Positions 48,380-59,889 of a stretch of 64,000 nt of DNA are shown here, piece by piece. Each line of letters opens with the position of its first letter. Within the stretch, counting starts at the first letter, position 1. Source of the DNA: Nectonema munidae. Taxonomy: Eukaryota; Nematomorpha; Nectonematoida; Nectonematidae. The position numbers and the translations under genes are program-made. The notes beneath the pieces were generated by a model. The model had not been told where the DNA came from. It did no database searches and saw only the letters and a program-made list of their open reading frames with translations. The stretch lies in NCBI GenBank assembly GCA_030549495.1, contig JAUIRK010000928.1, positions 633,001-697,000 of the forward strand, given 5' to 3'.

Positions 48380-50415
48380 TTATCACTAATTTAATTGGCC
48401 ACCTTCAGCACCAGATTTATAAAGTATTTATGTTAATTTTCAAAGAAAGAAAGATTTATTCATACAATTATAAAGAAAAAAGAACAGTTCGTGACATCAG
48501 TAAGACAAAATATTTACAAATTTAAATAGAATAGAGAATATATTTTCAATATAGAATGTTTTTTTTAAGGGAAATATTCAAAAAGGCCTTAAGGCGGCTG
48601 ATAATTTTCAAAGAGTAAAGTTATTTTAACAAATATAAAATATAGATATGTTTCCCTTTCCATTCGTTATATATAAGACAAAAAAGACATAGCCCTTTTT
48701 TTATAATATGTTGTTGAAATATATATTACAAAAGCAGTGTAGTAATTTAAAAATTATATATTTTTTCCGACATTTTGTCTAATATGTGTTGCCATTTTTT
48801 CTGGACACTCGTATTGGGCATGTGATGAGGAAAAGAAGAGAAAAATGTGAGGAGTGATCGAAATCAGCATAAAAAGATGGGAAGACCAACGCGAAGATGA
48901 ATCAAAACGTTTAATAAGGAATGATGGTGCCAGGAGAAAAAGTAAATGGAAAAAGCTAGTCAAAAACATCGACACTACATAACGGTGGGAAAAGATGAAG
49001 CTAAAGAAAAAGATCACATGTTTTCTATTTTCCCTTACTGGCTTTAATATTGGATCTTTTTCCTTTAATAATAGCCATAAGCCAGGATAATATTTGCAAG
49101 ACTATCGATTTTATATCATTATTTGAATCAAGTAATGCTTTTGTTTTTAAGAGTAAAAATATGCATAGTTTCCTCAAATAAAAGTCTGCCTCAAATAAAA
49201 AAGAATTGCAAAAAGGCGAAATGGTACTAAAAATGGTATTAAAAAATTTGAAAATTACAAACGAAAAAAATATATATTAAAACTATCTTTTAACAATACC
49301 AATAAAATAAAGGAAAAATTAAATGCAAAATAATATAATTGATAGCATTTGCGTTGAAATTTGCTTTAATTTGATTAGAAAGGGGATGAGAAAAAAATAA
49401 GCATAGAAAATGATAAAATGTTACTCACTATAAATAGAAATATGAAAAATTGTATTTGCTATTCATTTGTTCACATTCTGAAAATGGTGATGAATTTAAT
49501 TGACATTTTGTAAAATGAATTTCATTTCAAATTTGTGGAAATAAAGAAGATATTTGGAAAAGGGCCTGATTCGCTATTAACAAAGTTTCATTATAACGAA
49601 GAAATTTTTGAAAGAATATTTTATTTAACTGAAAGATATTTTTTATGAGTTTGATATCTCAAAAAAATGGAAGCAAAAATTTTTGAAATTATATTTTAAA
49701 GTGAATCTTTTGGATGCATTTTTTGTTGAAATCCTATTTTGTTTTTAGTAAGAGAAGAATTAATTTAAAATTGATTTGCAGTTTTATTTTTCAAAAAAAA
49801 CGACTTTGTTTCAAATATTGATAGTGTGATGATGTTGATGTTAATAAAGATGAGAAAATGAAAGAAGATGAATGCAACGAGCCAAAAAAATAGTCACCAA
49901 AATTGAAGTAAAAAGGATAGAGCTTATTTAACAAAGCAAAATCATAAATTTTCCTTGCAAAACGAAATGGATGATGCGTTTTTGTTTGTATTGCAAAATA
50001 AAATATTAGTACAGAAAAAAGGGAAACAAACTTAAATTGATGCTTTTTCGGGCACAACGAATTCAACTAAAGGTACCCAGAAATTAGTTATATGCCCTAT
50101 TTTCACTCTATGAGTCTTTTTCAACTTATAAAAGATTTTTAATATTTTTGTTAAGACTCAGAAAAAATCCTTTCCTTACATCTTCACCTCAAAAGCAGTT
50201 TCCTCCGCTTCCTCCTTGACTTAAGTTGAAAAAGGACTCATAGAGTCGAAAGATTCTTTTTAATACTTTTCAATCATAGTATGACGGCCTTCAGTCTCAT
50301 TTTATTTATATGTTTGAATAGGCAACGCTGTCTAAATCGAGAGGGGTGATGACTTTTTCACAGAATCTTCCTTAATTCTACGCAATACGTTTCTTATCTT
50401 TTCGTTTTCAAATCT
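48380..50415. other. intronic non-coding stretch
   Basis: AT-rich with purine-rich patches; no gene recognised. Open frames at 48754-49017 and 49791-50066 on the minus strand are Phe/Ser-rich and lack domains. Confidence 0.4.
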
Positions 50416-50575
50416 GGGGGGGGGGGGGGGGGGGATGCTACAAGGTGTTGGGTTTGATCCCGCATCAGGCTTTCTTTGCACATTTTTCTACACGAGGAGT
50501 GCAGTCGTGCGTTGTTGATTGATAAAAATACTCCAAAATACATTCACATTTTACAAATCGTCTTTATCTTTAACA
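50416..50575 (+). repeat. tRNA-derived SINE, family A with G-run replacing its head
   Basis: A run of 19 G (50416-50434) occupies the place of the box A region; after it GATGCTACAAGG and TTGGGTTTGATCCCGCATC match family A, followed by a diverged tail. The 5' half of the SINE head is therefore lost or has been replaced by the homopolymer. Confidence 0.65.
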
Positions 50576-51131
50576 AAATCCACCAATGAACATTCTTTTG
50601 ACTTTTAGGTTGCTTTTTTGTGTCTTTTTATCCCATTAGAAGTTCTTACAATAGGGAGGATGAAGGTAACAAAAAGTTTTTAGCTAAATAAATCTTGTCT
50701 TACCTTATCTTTTTCTGGAAATCCTTATATTTTTGAAATTTCTCATTTAAAGCAAAAAAAACTTTTTCAAAAAATTAATGAATAACAATCATGCCTTACT
50801 TTTTTGATGATTGTGATTTTGGGGAGTATAGCTTTAGACAATTTTAGACAAAAAACAATGGTATTGCAAAAATTTTTATGACGATTTGAAGAGGATTGAG
50901 TTAAATTTTAGAAAAAGTTGAAAGAAATATTTAAAAAAAAGTATTTAATTGTATGATAATGAAGTAAAATAGTAAATTTTTAAATCACAACTTGAGAATG
51001 ATGTAACAAAATAACGAAGGCACATAGAGATTGCAACTGATTCGCAGGATTAAGCAAAAACGACCCAAAAAACTTTTTTCAATAGTATGAATAATAATAT
51101 TACCATTTTTTCATAATATTATGTTTCTTAC

Positions 51132-51257
51132 TTAACCCGTTAACGACCAGAATAATCAGACGATATCTAATGTAAAGCAGAAGATTTGTATTAAAAAGCA
51201 TTGATAAACGCAGACGATTTTATTTTTATAAAGTCGACTCTAGCCCTAACCGGTTAA
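51132..51257. mobile_element. piggyBac-type MITE
   Basis: TTAACCCGTTAACGACCAG at the left and CCCTAACCGGTTAA at the right, with internal CAGACGATAT and GCAGACGATTT motifs as in the other family members. It lies about 80 bp upstream of the candidate microexon at 51346. Confidence 0.7.
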
Positions 51258-51345
51258 ACACATAACATGGTTTGTCTTCATTAAAATTGTGTCTCTACTA
51301 GATATCCGACTTAAAATGGTAAAAATTATTTTTTTCAGAATGTAG

Positions 51346-51365
51346 GGATTACCACATCTTTTAGG
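51346..51365 (+). CDS. SMOC: candidate 20-nt microexon of the SMOC-like gene
   Basis: A strong pyrimidine tract (ATTTTTTTCAG) is followed seven bases later by a second AG, and 20 nt further on by a very good donor (AGG|GTGAGT). Using the second AG gives a 20-nt exon that takes the single base left by the Tg1 exon and ends in phase 0, exactly as the EC exon at 51812 requires; the peptide is GITTSFR. Using the first AG gives 27 nt and an in-frame TAG. The evidence is splice signals plus phase only. Confidence 0.4.
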
Positions 51366-51811
51366 GTGAGTAACCTTTAAACCAGATATATATCCAAAAA
51401 AACTCTATATGTTAGAAATACCACCTCCAACTGACTAAGAGACGAATCAATATGTCATGTATTACTCAATTTTTGTGATACATTTCAGTTTATCAACACC
51501 AAGAAGTTAAGGCATATTTGAAATCTGTCAGAGTTAGTCTTTACTTGGTTGAATAAAGTTAGCCTAAAAATTCCCCAGGAAAAAAATCAAAATTGAACAT
51601 GTCTTTATGGAAGCAACTCTATGTCTAAACCGAATATTTTGATTCAGCCAAAGATCATTTGGAATAGAAAGTAGTGAATATTTGGATAAGACATAACTGA
51701 AATTTAATTCTAATAACATTTATATGATGAATTGTTCAACCTTGATGTAATGCATGTTTTTGGTAAAAAGCATTTTTGCATTGAATAGCGTCCTATTTTT
51801 TGGCATTAAAG

Positions 51812-52034
51812 AAAAAGCAGAGAAGAATCTATGTTTTGAAATGGGCGTTCGACCAGTGCGACATCAATAGAAACACATTTCTGGATAAGGAAGAGATCAA
51901 GCCTTTGAAAAGGATTCGCAAGTTGATAAAGCCTTCCACCTGTTCCCGAAGCTTCCACTTATTCTGCGACTTCAACAAAGACAGTCAGCTGAGTAAAAGT
52001 GAATGGCTGCGCTGCTTAGGAAATTACAAAAAAG
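51812..52034 (+). CDS. SMOC: SMOC-like gene exon: first SPARC-type EC (EF-hand pair)
   Basis: A 223-nt exon from a TTTTTTGGCATTAAAG acceptor to an AAAG|GTTCTT donor, phase 0 in and phase 1 out. The peptide RRIYVLKWAFDQCDINRN opens the EC domain. EF-hand 1 is DINRNTFLDKEE and EF-hand 2 is DFNKDSQLSKSE, each with acidic or Asn residues at positions 1, 3, 5 and Glu at 12, so both should bind calcium. Cysteines in DQC, CSRSF, LFC and RCL fit the disulfide-stabilised SPARC/SMOC EC fold. In human SMOC the single EC domain is C-terminal; here one lies between two Tg1 domains. Confidence 0.9.
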
Positions 52035-52169
52035 GTTCTTTTTTATTTTTTTTATATATTTTTTTTATTGTGCCATTTGCAGAGAGACTATTTACACAAT
52101 TATTTGCCCTAACTGTCAACTTAGTTTGAAATCTCTATCTTATGAACGTAGCTAGCGTGTTAAATCCCA

Positions 52170-52307
52170 TTAACCCATTAAGCCCCAATGTTCCCATTTG
52201 GGAACATAAGTAATTTCATCTTCGTCTGCTTTTTTCAATGACTTTGAATATAAATCGTCTGCGTTTTTTTAAAATATCGTCTGATTTCTTGGTACTTAAT
52301 GGGTTAA
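52170..52307. mobile_element. piggyBac-type MITE, best copy
   Basis: TTAACCCATTAAGCCCC at the left and GGTACTTAATGGGTTAA at the right give clean TTAA-bounded inverted ends. Inside are a perfect hairpin ATGTTCCC-ATTT-GGGAACAT and CGTCTGC repeats. It shares its terminal sequence with the piggyBac transposase remnant at 15669. Confidence 0.85.
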
Positions 52308-53509
52308 GATAAACGCACCCTATGAGTATGAACCAAGAAAATTATTTGCCCTAACTACTAACTTAGTTTAAAATCTTAATCTTATGAACGTAGCGTTTTA
52401 AATCCCATTAAGATAAATGCATCTTATGAGTATGAACCAAGAAAATGGTTGACTTTTTTTTAAAAAAAATCCATAAAAAAAGTTTTATTACTTATACTAT
52501 TTCTAATATTTGTTTTAATTTTTAGTATGATGGAAGATACCTACTTAATAAGTATGTATTGATTTTTAGAAATATCTGTTATTCTAACAATTAATCTTTT
52601 TCCTTCAATATGACTCAAAAAATGTGCATATGCCAAATTTTTTGATTCGGAATAATACTATTCTTAAATCCAAATTTCTATTTTATAGACTTTTAAACAT
52701 TTTTTTAAATCGACCATGTTTCGTATATGCGATATGAATATTACAATTTATATCTATTCAAAATTTTACACCGGTACATAGATATAAGGAAAGGAGGGAC
52801 TCAAAAGCCTTGTCAAATTCAAAACACCTTCTGGTAAAAACAAGCAGTTTGTAAAAATTACAAAAAGTAATCTTATGTTTATCTTAGTTGTACTGAAAAT
52901 GCTTAAATGCTTGCTTAACCTTGAAGAAACACTGAATTTAACTGGATGTAATTCATCTTATGTATCCCCCGCTAAATATTTTTTCGCTGGATTAATATCT
53001 GGACAGATATCAAAATCTTGTCTTATTTTTAAATAATATATTTTTTGCATAAATATGGTATTAATATTTTTAAAAAAATATATATTTTTACATATGTTAT
53101 TTTGAAAGTTATACACTGCAAATATTTTAATTTTGAAAGTGTAGAAAAAGGTAAACATATGTTAATTGATGAAAATTATTATTAAAAAAATATTTTAATT
53201 ATAATCTAAAATTTATTATTTCAGTAATCTGATAAATATATCAATAACATAAATCCTATAATTTAAATTAATTATAATTATAATTTATCATTAATTTGTT
53301 AATTAGTACCTGAAAATAGAAAGCCATGAAAATACATATCATATCAAAAATAAAAAAATTATAATTTTTTCCACTTATATGAATTGATCATTTCAAACTC
53401 TCATATCTAACTAAATATTTTCTATTATAATTTGAAAAAAACATATTAGTGTTCAAAGCCATTTCGTATTGATATTATCAATCATTCCGTGTTTTTGTAA
53501 CAAGCGACT

Positions 53510-53580
53510 GTAAGGCCCGTAGCTAGAATTTTTCAATTTGGAGGGCTGGAAAAAATTGGGGGGGGGGCGGCTAAATATTT
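53510..53580. repeat. dispersed G-rich repeat
   Basis: GGCCCGTAGCTAGAATTTTT followed by GGGGGGGGGGCGGC; the same family as 7755 and 15064. Confidence 0.5.
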
Positions 53581-53885
53581 TCACAAAAATTTTTTTGGTA
53601 CTTATGAGTTATCTATCCCCCATTCAAAAATTTTTTTAGTAAATTACTGAAAAAAATTTTAAAGTGGAAGGAGCTATATGTACATTAGCATGCCATATGT
53701 ATATTAGCCGTCAGCAAATATGATTTCCAAAGTCCAACTCAGCTTTTAGTTATGTAAAATGTAGCTCTTATTTTGATCAAGTTTTGTCAATTTTTCTAAT
53801 TTTTATGATCTTTTTTCTATTTCCTAATATCATTGCAAAAATAACATTCAGTATGTCTGCTATAATGATATTTTGTATCTAAAAG

Positions 53886-54994
53886 CAGTGACGTACCTAT
53901 CTTTAAATGCAATTTGGTGCAATTGCTCATTTCAAATAACTTTTCAAAGTGCCCAAAACTTCATAAAAAGGGTATATATGAAAATAGCAATAAAAAGGGT
54001 TCACTGTAATTTCATCGCCGTAATTTCATCGTGGTAATTTCATCGCATAGTAAATTCATCGTGATGCAATACATCGTCGGTATTTTCATCGTTAAGTATT
54101 TTCATCGTGCAGTAATTACATCGTCTTACTAATTTTATGCTTGACGCTCAATGTTTTTTTGTAAATATCCCTTTATATATTTTTTAAGTTTATTACGAAC
54201 TTTTGTAAATGTTCTAATATCATAAAAAACTAATTCTTAAATATAAGGTTTTCATATTATCAGGCTATAATGACAAAATAAAACAATATCTCTTTCTGAC
54301 GTAAATAGCCTTGAAATATGTTTAAATTCCTTAATATTTAAGGAAAGTTAAAAAAAGTATTTAATTTAATTAAAAAAAAATAATATATATATATATTAAT
54401 CTTTGTTTTTTTAGTTTCATAAAAATCCCCTTAACCTATTTTAACCTTTGACTTTTCAGTCATTATTTGGTATATTATATCTAAAAATAATCATTTGTTT
54501 TTTTTTAATAAAAAACTTTATTTTTAAGAAAAAAATACCAATTTATATATGCAATAAATTATTCCTTATTTCAAAAGGATCATTGAGATAACTAATTTAT
54601 TACAAATTAGAAAAATAGAAACAATTAAAAAAAAAATTATGAGCAATACCTCTAAGGTATAATAATAATCATTTAGGTCACGATTTTCAAAATCATTGAC
54701 AATGCGCCGTATTATGCGGTCAATCCATAAATCTCGCGATGTAATCACTATACGATGAAAATACTTAAGGATGAAAATACCAACGATGTATTGCATCACG
54801 ATGAATTTACTATGCGATGAAATTACCACGATGAAATGAGCGGATACCAATAAAAAGTGTAGCAAATCATTATTACAATGCTATTTAAGCCTGAAGTATT
54901 TATATTAAATAATCTTGGTGATATATTAATGCAAGTAAATTCTAAGCCGGGCGGACCCCTCCTCCCCTTTCTTCGCTCTCTTATAGCGTCACTG
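53886..54994. mobile_element. hAT-like MITE carrying a nested insertion
   Basis: Ends are CAGTGACGTACCTAT and the inverse of CAGTGACGCTATAAG. The target-site duplication TCTAAAAG is perfect (53878-53885 and 54995-55002). Without the nested element at 53998-54848 and its duplication, the host MITE is about 250 bp. Confidence 0.85.
53998..54848. mobile_element. MULE-like MITE nested in the hAT-like MITE
   Basis: The 851-bp element has long inverted ends of about 120 bp built from TTTCATCG units spaced 14-16 bp. Flanking it is the perfect 9-bp duplication AATAAAAAG (53989-53997 and 54849-54857). The 9-bp duplication, long terminal repeats and GG ends fit Mutator-like elements. The centre of about 600 bp is very AT-rich and non-coding. 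Confidence 0.8.
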
Positions 54995-55201
54995 TCTAAA
55001 AGACCATTTTACTTGATTGAAATATTTTAACATCACAGTTAATAAGTAAAAATTGAATAAATGTATTCATTTTTTCTTGTATATTTGGGCAAAAGGATAT
55101 GGCTCTCATCAACAACATATAAAACTGATATATAATAATATAAAGGCAAAATACATGTGCTATTTTCGTTAAGTATACACTTTAGCACTTCTTAAGATTA
55201 G

Positions 55202-55312
55202 AGGGGCGTGAGTAACGTTGGTTAGATAAAAATCGGTTTCGATAACTCAAGGTCTTGGGTTCGATCCCGCATCAAGCCTAATTTCCTCATAATTCGATAC
55301 AAGCGGCGCAAT
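55202..55312 (+). repeat. tRNA-derived SINE, family A (3' truncated)
   Basis: AGGGGCGTGAGTAACGTTGG, then GGGTTCGATCCCGCATCAAG and the first part of the tail up to AAGCGGCGCAAT, where it stops. The box B is intact. Confidence 0.8.
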
Positions 55313-57320
55313 AAGATATGAATTTATTAAACTGGTTTGTTTGCCTCTAGCTATACATCTTTCTCTTACATAACTTTAGGTAGTGTCGGTGATAATTTAC
55401 AAATGAATTTTTTGTTCCCACTGAATATATTATTGAACTTTTGCCGTTTATCATATGGTATTAAAAATTAGTCAAATATTAAACAAATGTAGATAATTTT
55501 TCTTGAGCCTTTGATTTGTTTAAATTGCTAGCATTCAATCGATTAATATTATAAAAGCTCTTTTAATAGAGAAATATAGTATTTTTTCAAACTTTTTCTA
55601 TTTGAAAAGTAAGCTTAGGTAAGCTAATGGTCAGAGTCCTCTCTCATGTCTTTGTGGCCCACCAATGCAAAAATTTAGTGTCCCCTCCCCGGAGTGCAAA
55701 ATTCCTTTAGCACCCTAAGGCAGTAGTTTTAGTGATGGCCCCTCCGTGTTCAAATAATGTAAATGACTAATTGATTTTTTATCATTAGAAAAATTTAACT
55801 CATTTTTAAGGAATAACATGTTAAAATGAATGCCAGGTTTCAGATTATGCAAATTCATCACATTTTTGTGGTTTACTATGACAAAAGATACAAAAAGTTT
55901 GCTATGATGAGACCGTCAATGTCGCTTCCATTATAATGGATAGCAATTTTTAAAGTTCACTTACTTACTTGTATATTATGTATATATACTTTTTTTTATT
56001 TGCGGCTCCGAATAACTCCTGCACAAGGCATATGCCTCTCTCTGCCCCCATATGTGAGGGCGGTCATAATAATAATAATAGGATGCCTAAATTTATGATG
56101 AAAATTGTGGTTTTCTTTTGATTTAATTTTATGAACGCTTTTTAATGACATATATTTTAACTTTTTATCTTTTTGTATTTAGATATAAACAGGGAAAAAC
56201 GTGCAATAACTTATTTTTACAAATTATTTTATCATTTCACCACCTAATTTTAGTTTCATTTAAATATTTTCTATCCTTCAATTCAGAAGCAAAAAATCGC
56301 ATTTTTACTGAAGCTAAAGACTTGCAATCCTCTGGTATCAAATTTATCACTACTTTATGACTTGCACTTTTAAACATCGCTTCTTCATTCCACTTTGCAT
56401 GATGCCTTTTCTCTTCATTTTATTTCTATTTCTTGTTGCGTCTATTGTTCTACCCTTCTTTTGATATCATACCCGTCTCTTAAAGAATATAAAAATAAAT
56501 TAACTTTCCTTTTGGACTTAAAAATACTATCATCGTACTTGCTATCAAATTTTAATACCCAGTTAATTAGTCATATTCTAGCTATAAAATATTAAAGTCC
56601 AATTTTTGCTTATTAACTCTAATAATGCCTTATTTTTGTAAAAAACTTCCATCAAAACATTTTATATGTCAACCAATGAATCATTTTTTATTTTCAAAAT
56701 ATTAAAGAATAAAATCGCTGAGTAAAGGTCAATGACCTTAGCTTTAATTATATTTTGACATTTAAGAACAAAACCATCACACTGTACTGTTCTTATCGTT
56801 TTAACATGAAATCACCCACAATTTATGATTCAGATTAAAAAATAATATTGTCAAATTTTCACCTGTTTATCTTTTAATTTATTTTTTAGTTTATCTCTAA
56901 ATTATGACAATTTTATTTGTTTTTAAAAATTTTGCCCGAGATAATAACAAATGGTAAAAATGTCAACCCTTAATTTCACAAACTTTGGAGTCAATGAACC
57001 CTATAAATATATCATTATTGTATTCAGCATAAATTTTTATCATGAAGTATTATTATCTATGAAGATACAAAAATAATATTTTAGTCTGTTTTTGCGTATG
57101 AGACTTTCACATGCCTGAATATTAAAATGCTATAAAACTTTGCTATCTATTACTTAAGTGTCTAAAATTTCACATATTCTGAATCTTTATATCCCTAATG
57201 TACTTGAAATTTTTACTAGGTTTTTTGTGATCAATTATTTTTAGTAGACATTTAAAATAATGGTTAACATAAGGTAAGATATGGGTAAATAGTTTTCTAA
57301 TTGTTGTGTTTCTTTTTTAG

Positions 57321-57434
57321 CACATCCTCAACAAATCCAGAATTCGTTGCTTGGTGGTATGGACGAATCAAGTTTTAGTAACCGGAAGTCTATTGTCTTT
57401 GGCTTTTCTTCGAGTTCCAGATCTCCTAGTACTG
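57321..57434 (+). CDS. SMOC: SMOC-like gene exon: linker
   Basis: A 114-nt exon between TTTCTTTTTTAG and ACTG|GTAAGA. It completes a codon left by the EC exon (G + CA = Ala) and leaves one base, which fits the following Tg1 exon. The peptide starts AHPQQIQNSLLGGMDESS and ends SSSSRSPSTG: Ser-rich, low complexity, no Cys, as expected for the disordered linker between modules. Confidence 0.75.
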
Positions 57435-58259
57435 GTAAGATTGGAATGTATCAATTTTTCTATTGGAGGATTTTAGTATTGCGTGTAAAACAAGCATCCT
57501 AAACATTTTAAGCTGGTTGTTCTTCGTATGAAGCTGTGAGCTATCTTCATATGAACATTTTGGGGGTGAACTTTCTCCTCGTGATATATTAAGGGTGCTT
57601 GATTAATGCAAATTTTATAAGGACTCAACTTTTTTAAAAAAATTCTGTAACTCAGAGCCCGAAAATCTTTTTAGAATGAGAGCCAGATGAGACTTACTGC
57701 GTGCCGGTGTACCAAACAAAAGACTTCAAAGTAGATACTGTAAAGATATATATCTATACTTACAGAATTAAGAAATTTTGGGAAAGCAATGTATTAAAGA
57801 AAAAATATTTCGATTTTTCGTCCATGGAGATTTGATAGGAGATTATAAAGTGTAGTAGAAAAAAATAAGTGGAAAAAATAAAGAAAAATAAAATATATAA
57901 ATACATATAAAATTTTATATATAAAATATATAAATATAATATTATCTTTCTGCAAACATAACGATCTATAATTATTATCTATTTATGAAATAAATTAAAG
58001 CATGTTCTTAGCCAGAAAGTAAGTAATCTGGTTTACAATTAGACAATGAATACATACATATGCAAAAATTTTATTGAAAAAACATATATGTATGTGCTTG
58101 TCAAAATTTATTGTATGCAAGAATTTGATGGAAAAAGATAGACGACTCGTGGTCTTTGCTATGAAGAAATGCGTCGATGTTTATGAGCATTGAGGTGGCG
58201 ATGCGAAAGTTGAGAGCAAGGTGAGACTTCGTGTATTTCATTTTAGGGAATAGCAGCTC
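57435..58259. other. intronic non-coding stretch
   Basis: AT-rich intron; nothing recognised. Confidence 0.4.
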
Positions 58260-59375
58260 GTGGCACTAGTTTAGTTGGAAGGAGAAGGTCGACGAAAACG
58301 GACAGCGGAGAAGAAATTTAGAACTTTATCTACAGTCCATGATTGCACTGCAAATCCACCAACTCCATCTGGAACGAGAAAAGTGCAACGTTCAGGGAGA
58401 AGTCATGGGGCCGGTGAAAAGCTTCATGTCCTCAGCCAGCGTCTTGAATCCTACAAAACACAAGGCATATTCCTCTTGGAAAGAGGTAGCGACACTAGCT
58501 AAAGTTACCAGGGCTCACAGAAGAGCAGGTCTTTGTAATGTGCGTTTCGCTTGTCCATTATTACCTCTAACTGGTGGTGATTGAGTCTGTTAGAAGGGAT
58601 GGAGTTGACCACTTTCATTACAACAGCCATCACATCAACAGTGTTGGTAAACTTGGCACAGACGGACTCTTCGTGGATAATGCAGTGCACCTTGCGGATC
58701 GGCTGAGTGTATCCGACGGCCTTACAGTGATTCACGAGTAGTGAAGCAGCGCCTTTTTCCCCCTGTCATTGCGGCGCGCCGTCAGTTGTCACACACAAGA
58801 GACGAGAGAGGCCCAAAGAGTGCTGCTCCATACACTGAAGCATGGCCTCAAAATGTCTTTTCTAGAGGTTGTGTCACGTAGCGGGATAAGTTGGAAAATT
58901 GTTCACACATTTAGAGATCAACACTGACACCACGAATAAAAACCTCCAGCGGGGCCGTGTCATTTGCCTCGGTCCTCTTGTCAAAAGCAAGGGAGAAGGC
59001 ATCGAGGTTTGAGCAGCGAGAACAAGACACTTCTTGATGAAGTCTTCATCCATGAACCTGTTCATTCTGCGAGCTAGGAAACGGGAAATCTCTCGGGAGC
59101 CTTCTCGGCCTCTACACTCTGCTTTCAAATGTACGTAACAATGTAACAATTCAGCTGCAACCGATATTGAAGCAAAATGTGTTGTTCTGTCTCTCAGTGG
59201 CGGCGTTTATTGTATTCCTTCATCACAGTCGTAGTTTCCATGCATACCACGGCACTGGGCATATGCTCGATTTCCCATTCAGAGTTGAAGGCACCCTCAA
59301 AGTCCACTTTTCTTTTCTTAGCACCCAGCACTTCAAACATGATTGCACGAAGCTCAGCAGAACGTAAATGAGATT
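58260..59375 (-). pseudogene. decayed hAT transposase (GTF2IRD2-like)
   Basis: Minus-strand pieces in order from 59370: AKKRKVDFEGAFNSEWE (N-terminal region), a VMKEYN-like zinc-finger end, ISRFLARRMNRFMDEDFIKKC at about 59080, VHCIIHEESVCAKF at about 58690, then VVNSIPSNRLNHHQLE, and beyond that a Leu/Gln-rich region at about 58360. Many frame changes are present. The composition is GC-richer than the intron around it. It belongs to the same superfamily as 44252-46605 but is a different lineage, and much older. Confidence 0.75.
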
Positions 59376-59702
59376 TATAAGATTTAATTAAAGCTAAAAA
59401 TAAATATATCAGTAAAAATTTTATTTACCACCATAACATGCCTGCTAAACAATTCTACAATTCTCGATTATAATTATATAATCAATAAAAGACACAATGA
59501 TAATATTTATTAAAGTTAAAGTTGAAATTAAATGTATGATGTTCCATTTGGTCAATGATGAAGAATCATTGTGTGGCAATAAGGAAATTTTGTTACAACT
59601 TAGTTTTCTGTTTGAGTTTGGCGGACGGATAGCAGGTTTGAAGTAATTTTAATGTTAAATTTCAAACTTATAGAATCAAAGTTTATTGATACTTTTGAGT
59701 AT

Positions 59703-59885
59703 GTTGGTTGGTTGGTTTGGGATAACAAACAAACTTTAACAATTAAACTATCTGCTCCCATTATTCTTAAGAAGGTTAATTAAAGTTTTTTGTGAATTTT
59801 TTTTTAGGGGGGGGGGCTGGGGGGGGACCCCCCCCCCCCTCCACTTGTTAAGGGGAGAGCTACACCCCCACAACCCCCCCCCCCC
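59703..59885. repeat. tRNA-derived SINE family C copy with homopolymer-eroded head
   Basis: The body (TTGGTTGGTTGGTTTGGGAT at 59703 onward, CTTAAGAAGG) follows family C. Where the tRNA-like head should be there is a chain of G and C runs (59808-59882) still keeping CACTTGTTAAGGGGAGAGCT and ACACCCCCACAACC in the right order. Confidence 0.6.
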
Positions 59886-59889
59886 TGAG

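Larger units (their letters stand above)
52035..57320. other. intron of the SMOC-like gene
   Basis: An AT-rich intron containing the MITEs and SINE listed separately. A roughly 60-bp segment with CTTATGAACGTAGC and GAGTATGAACCAAG is duplicated at about 52138 and 52380, just outside the piggyBac MITE, so the MITE sits inside one copy of a local duplication. Parts not listed (52450-53500, 55320-57300) show nothing recognisable. Confidence 0.5.
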
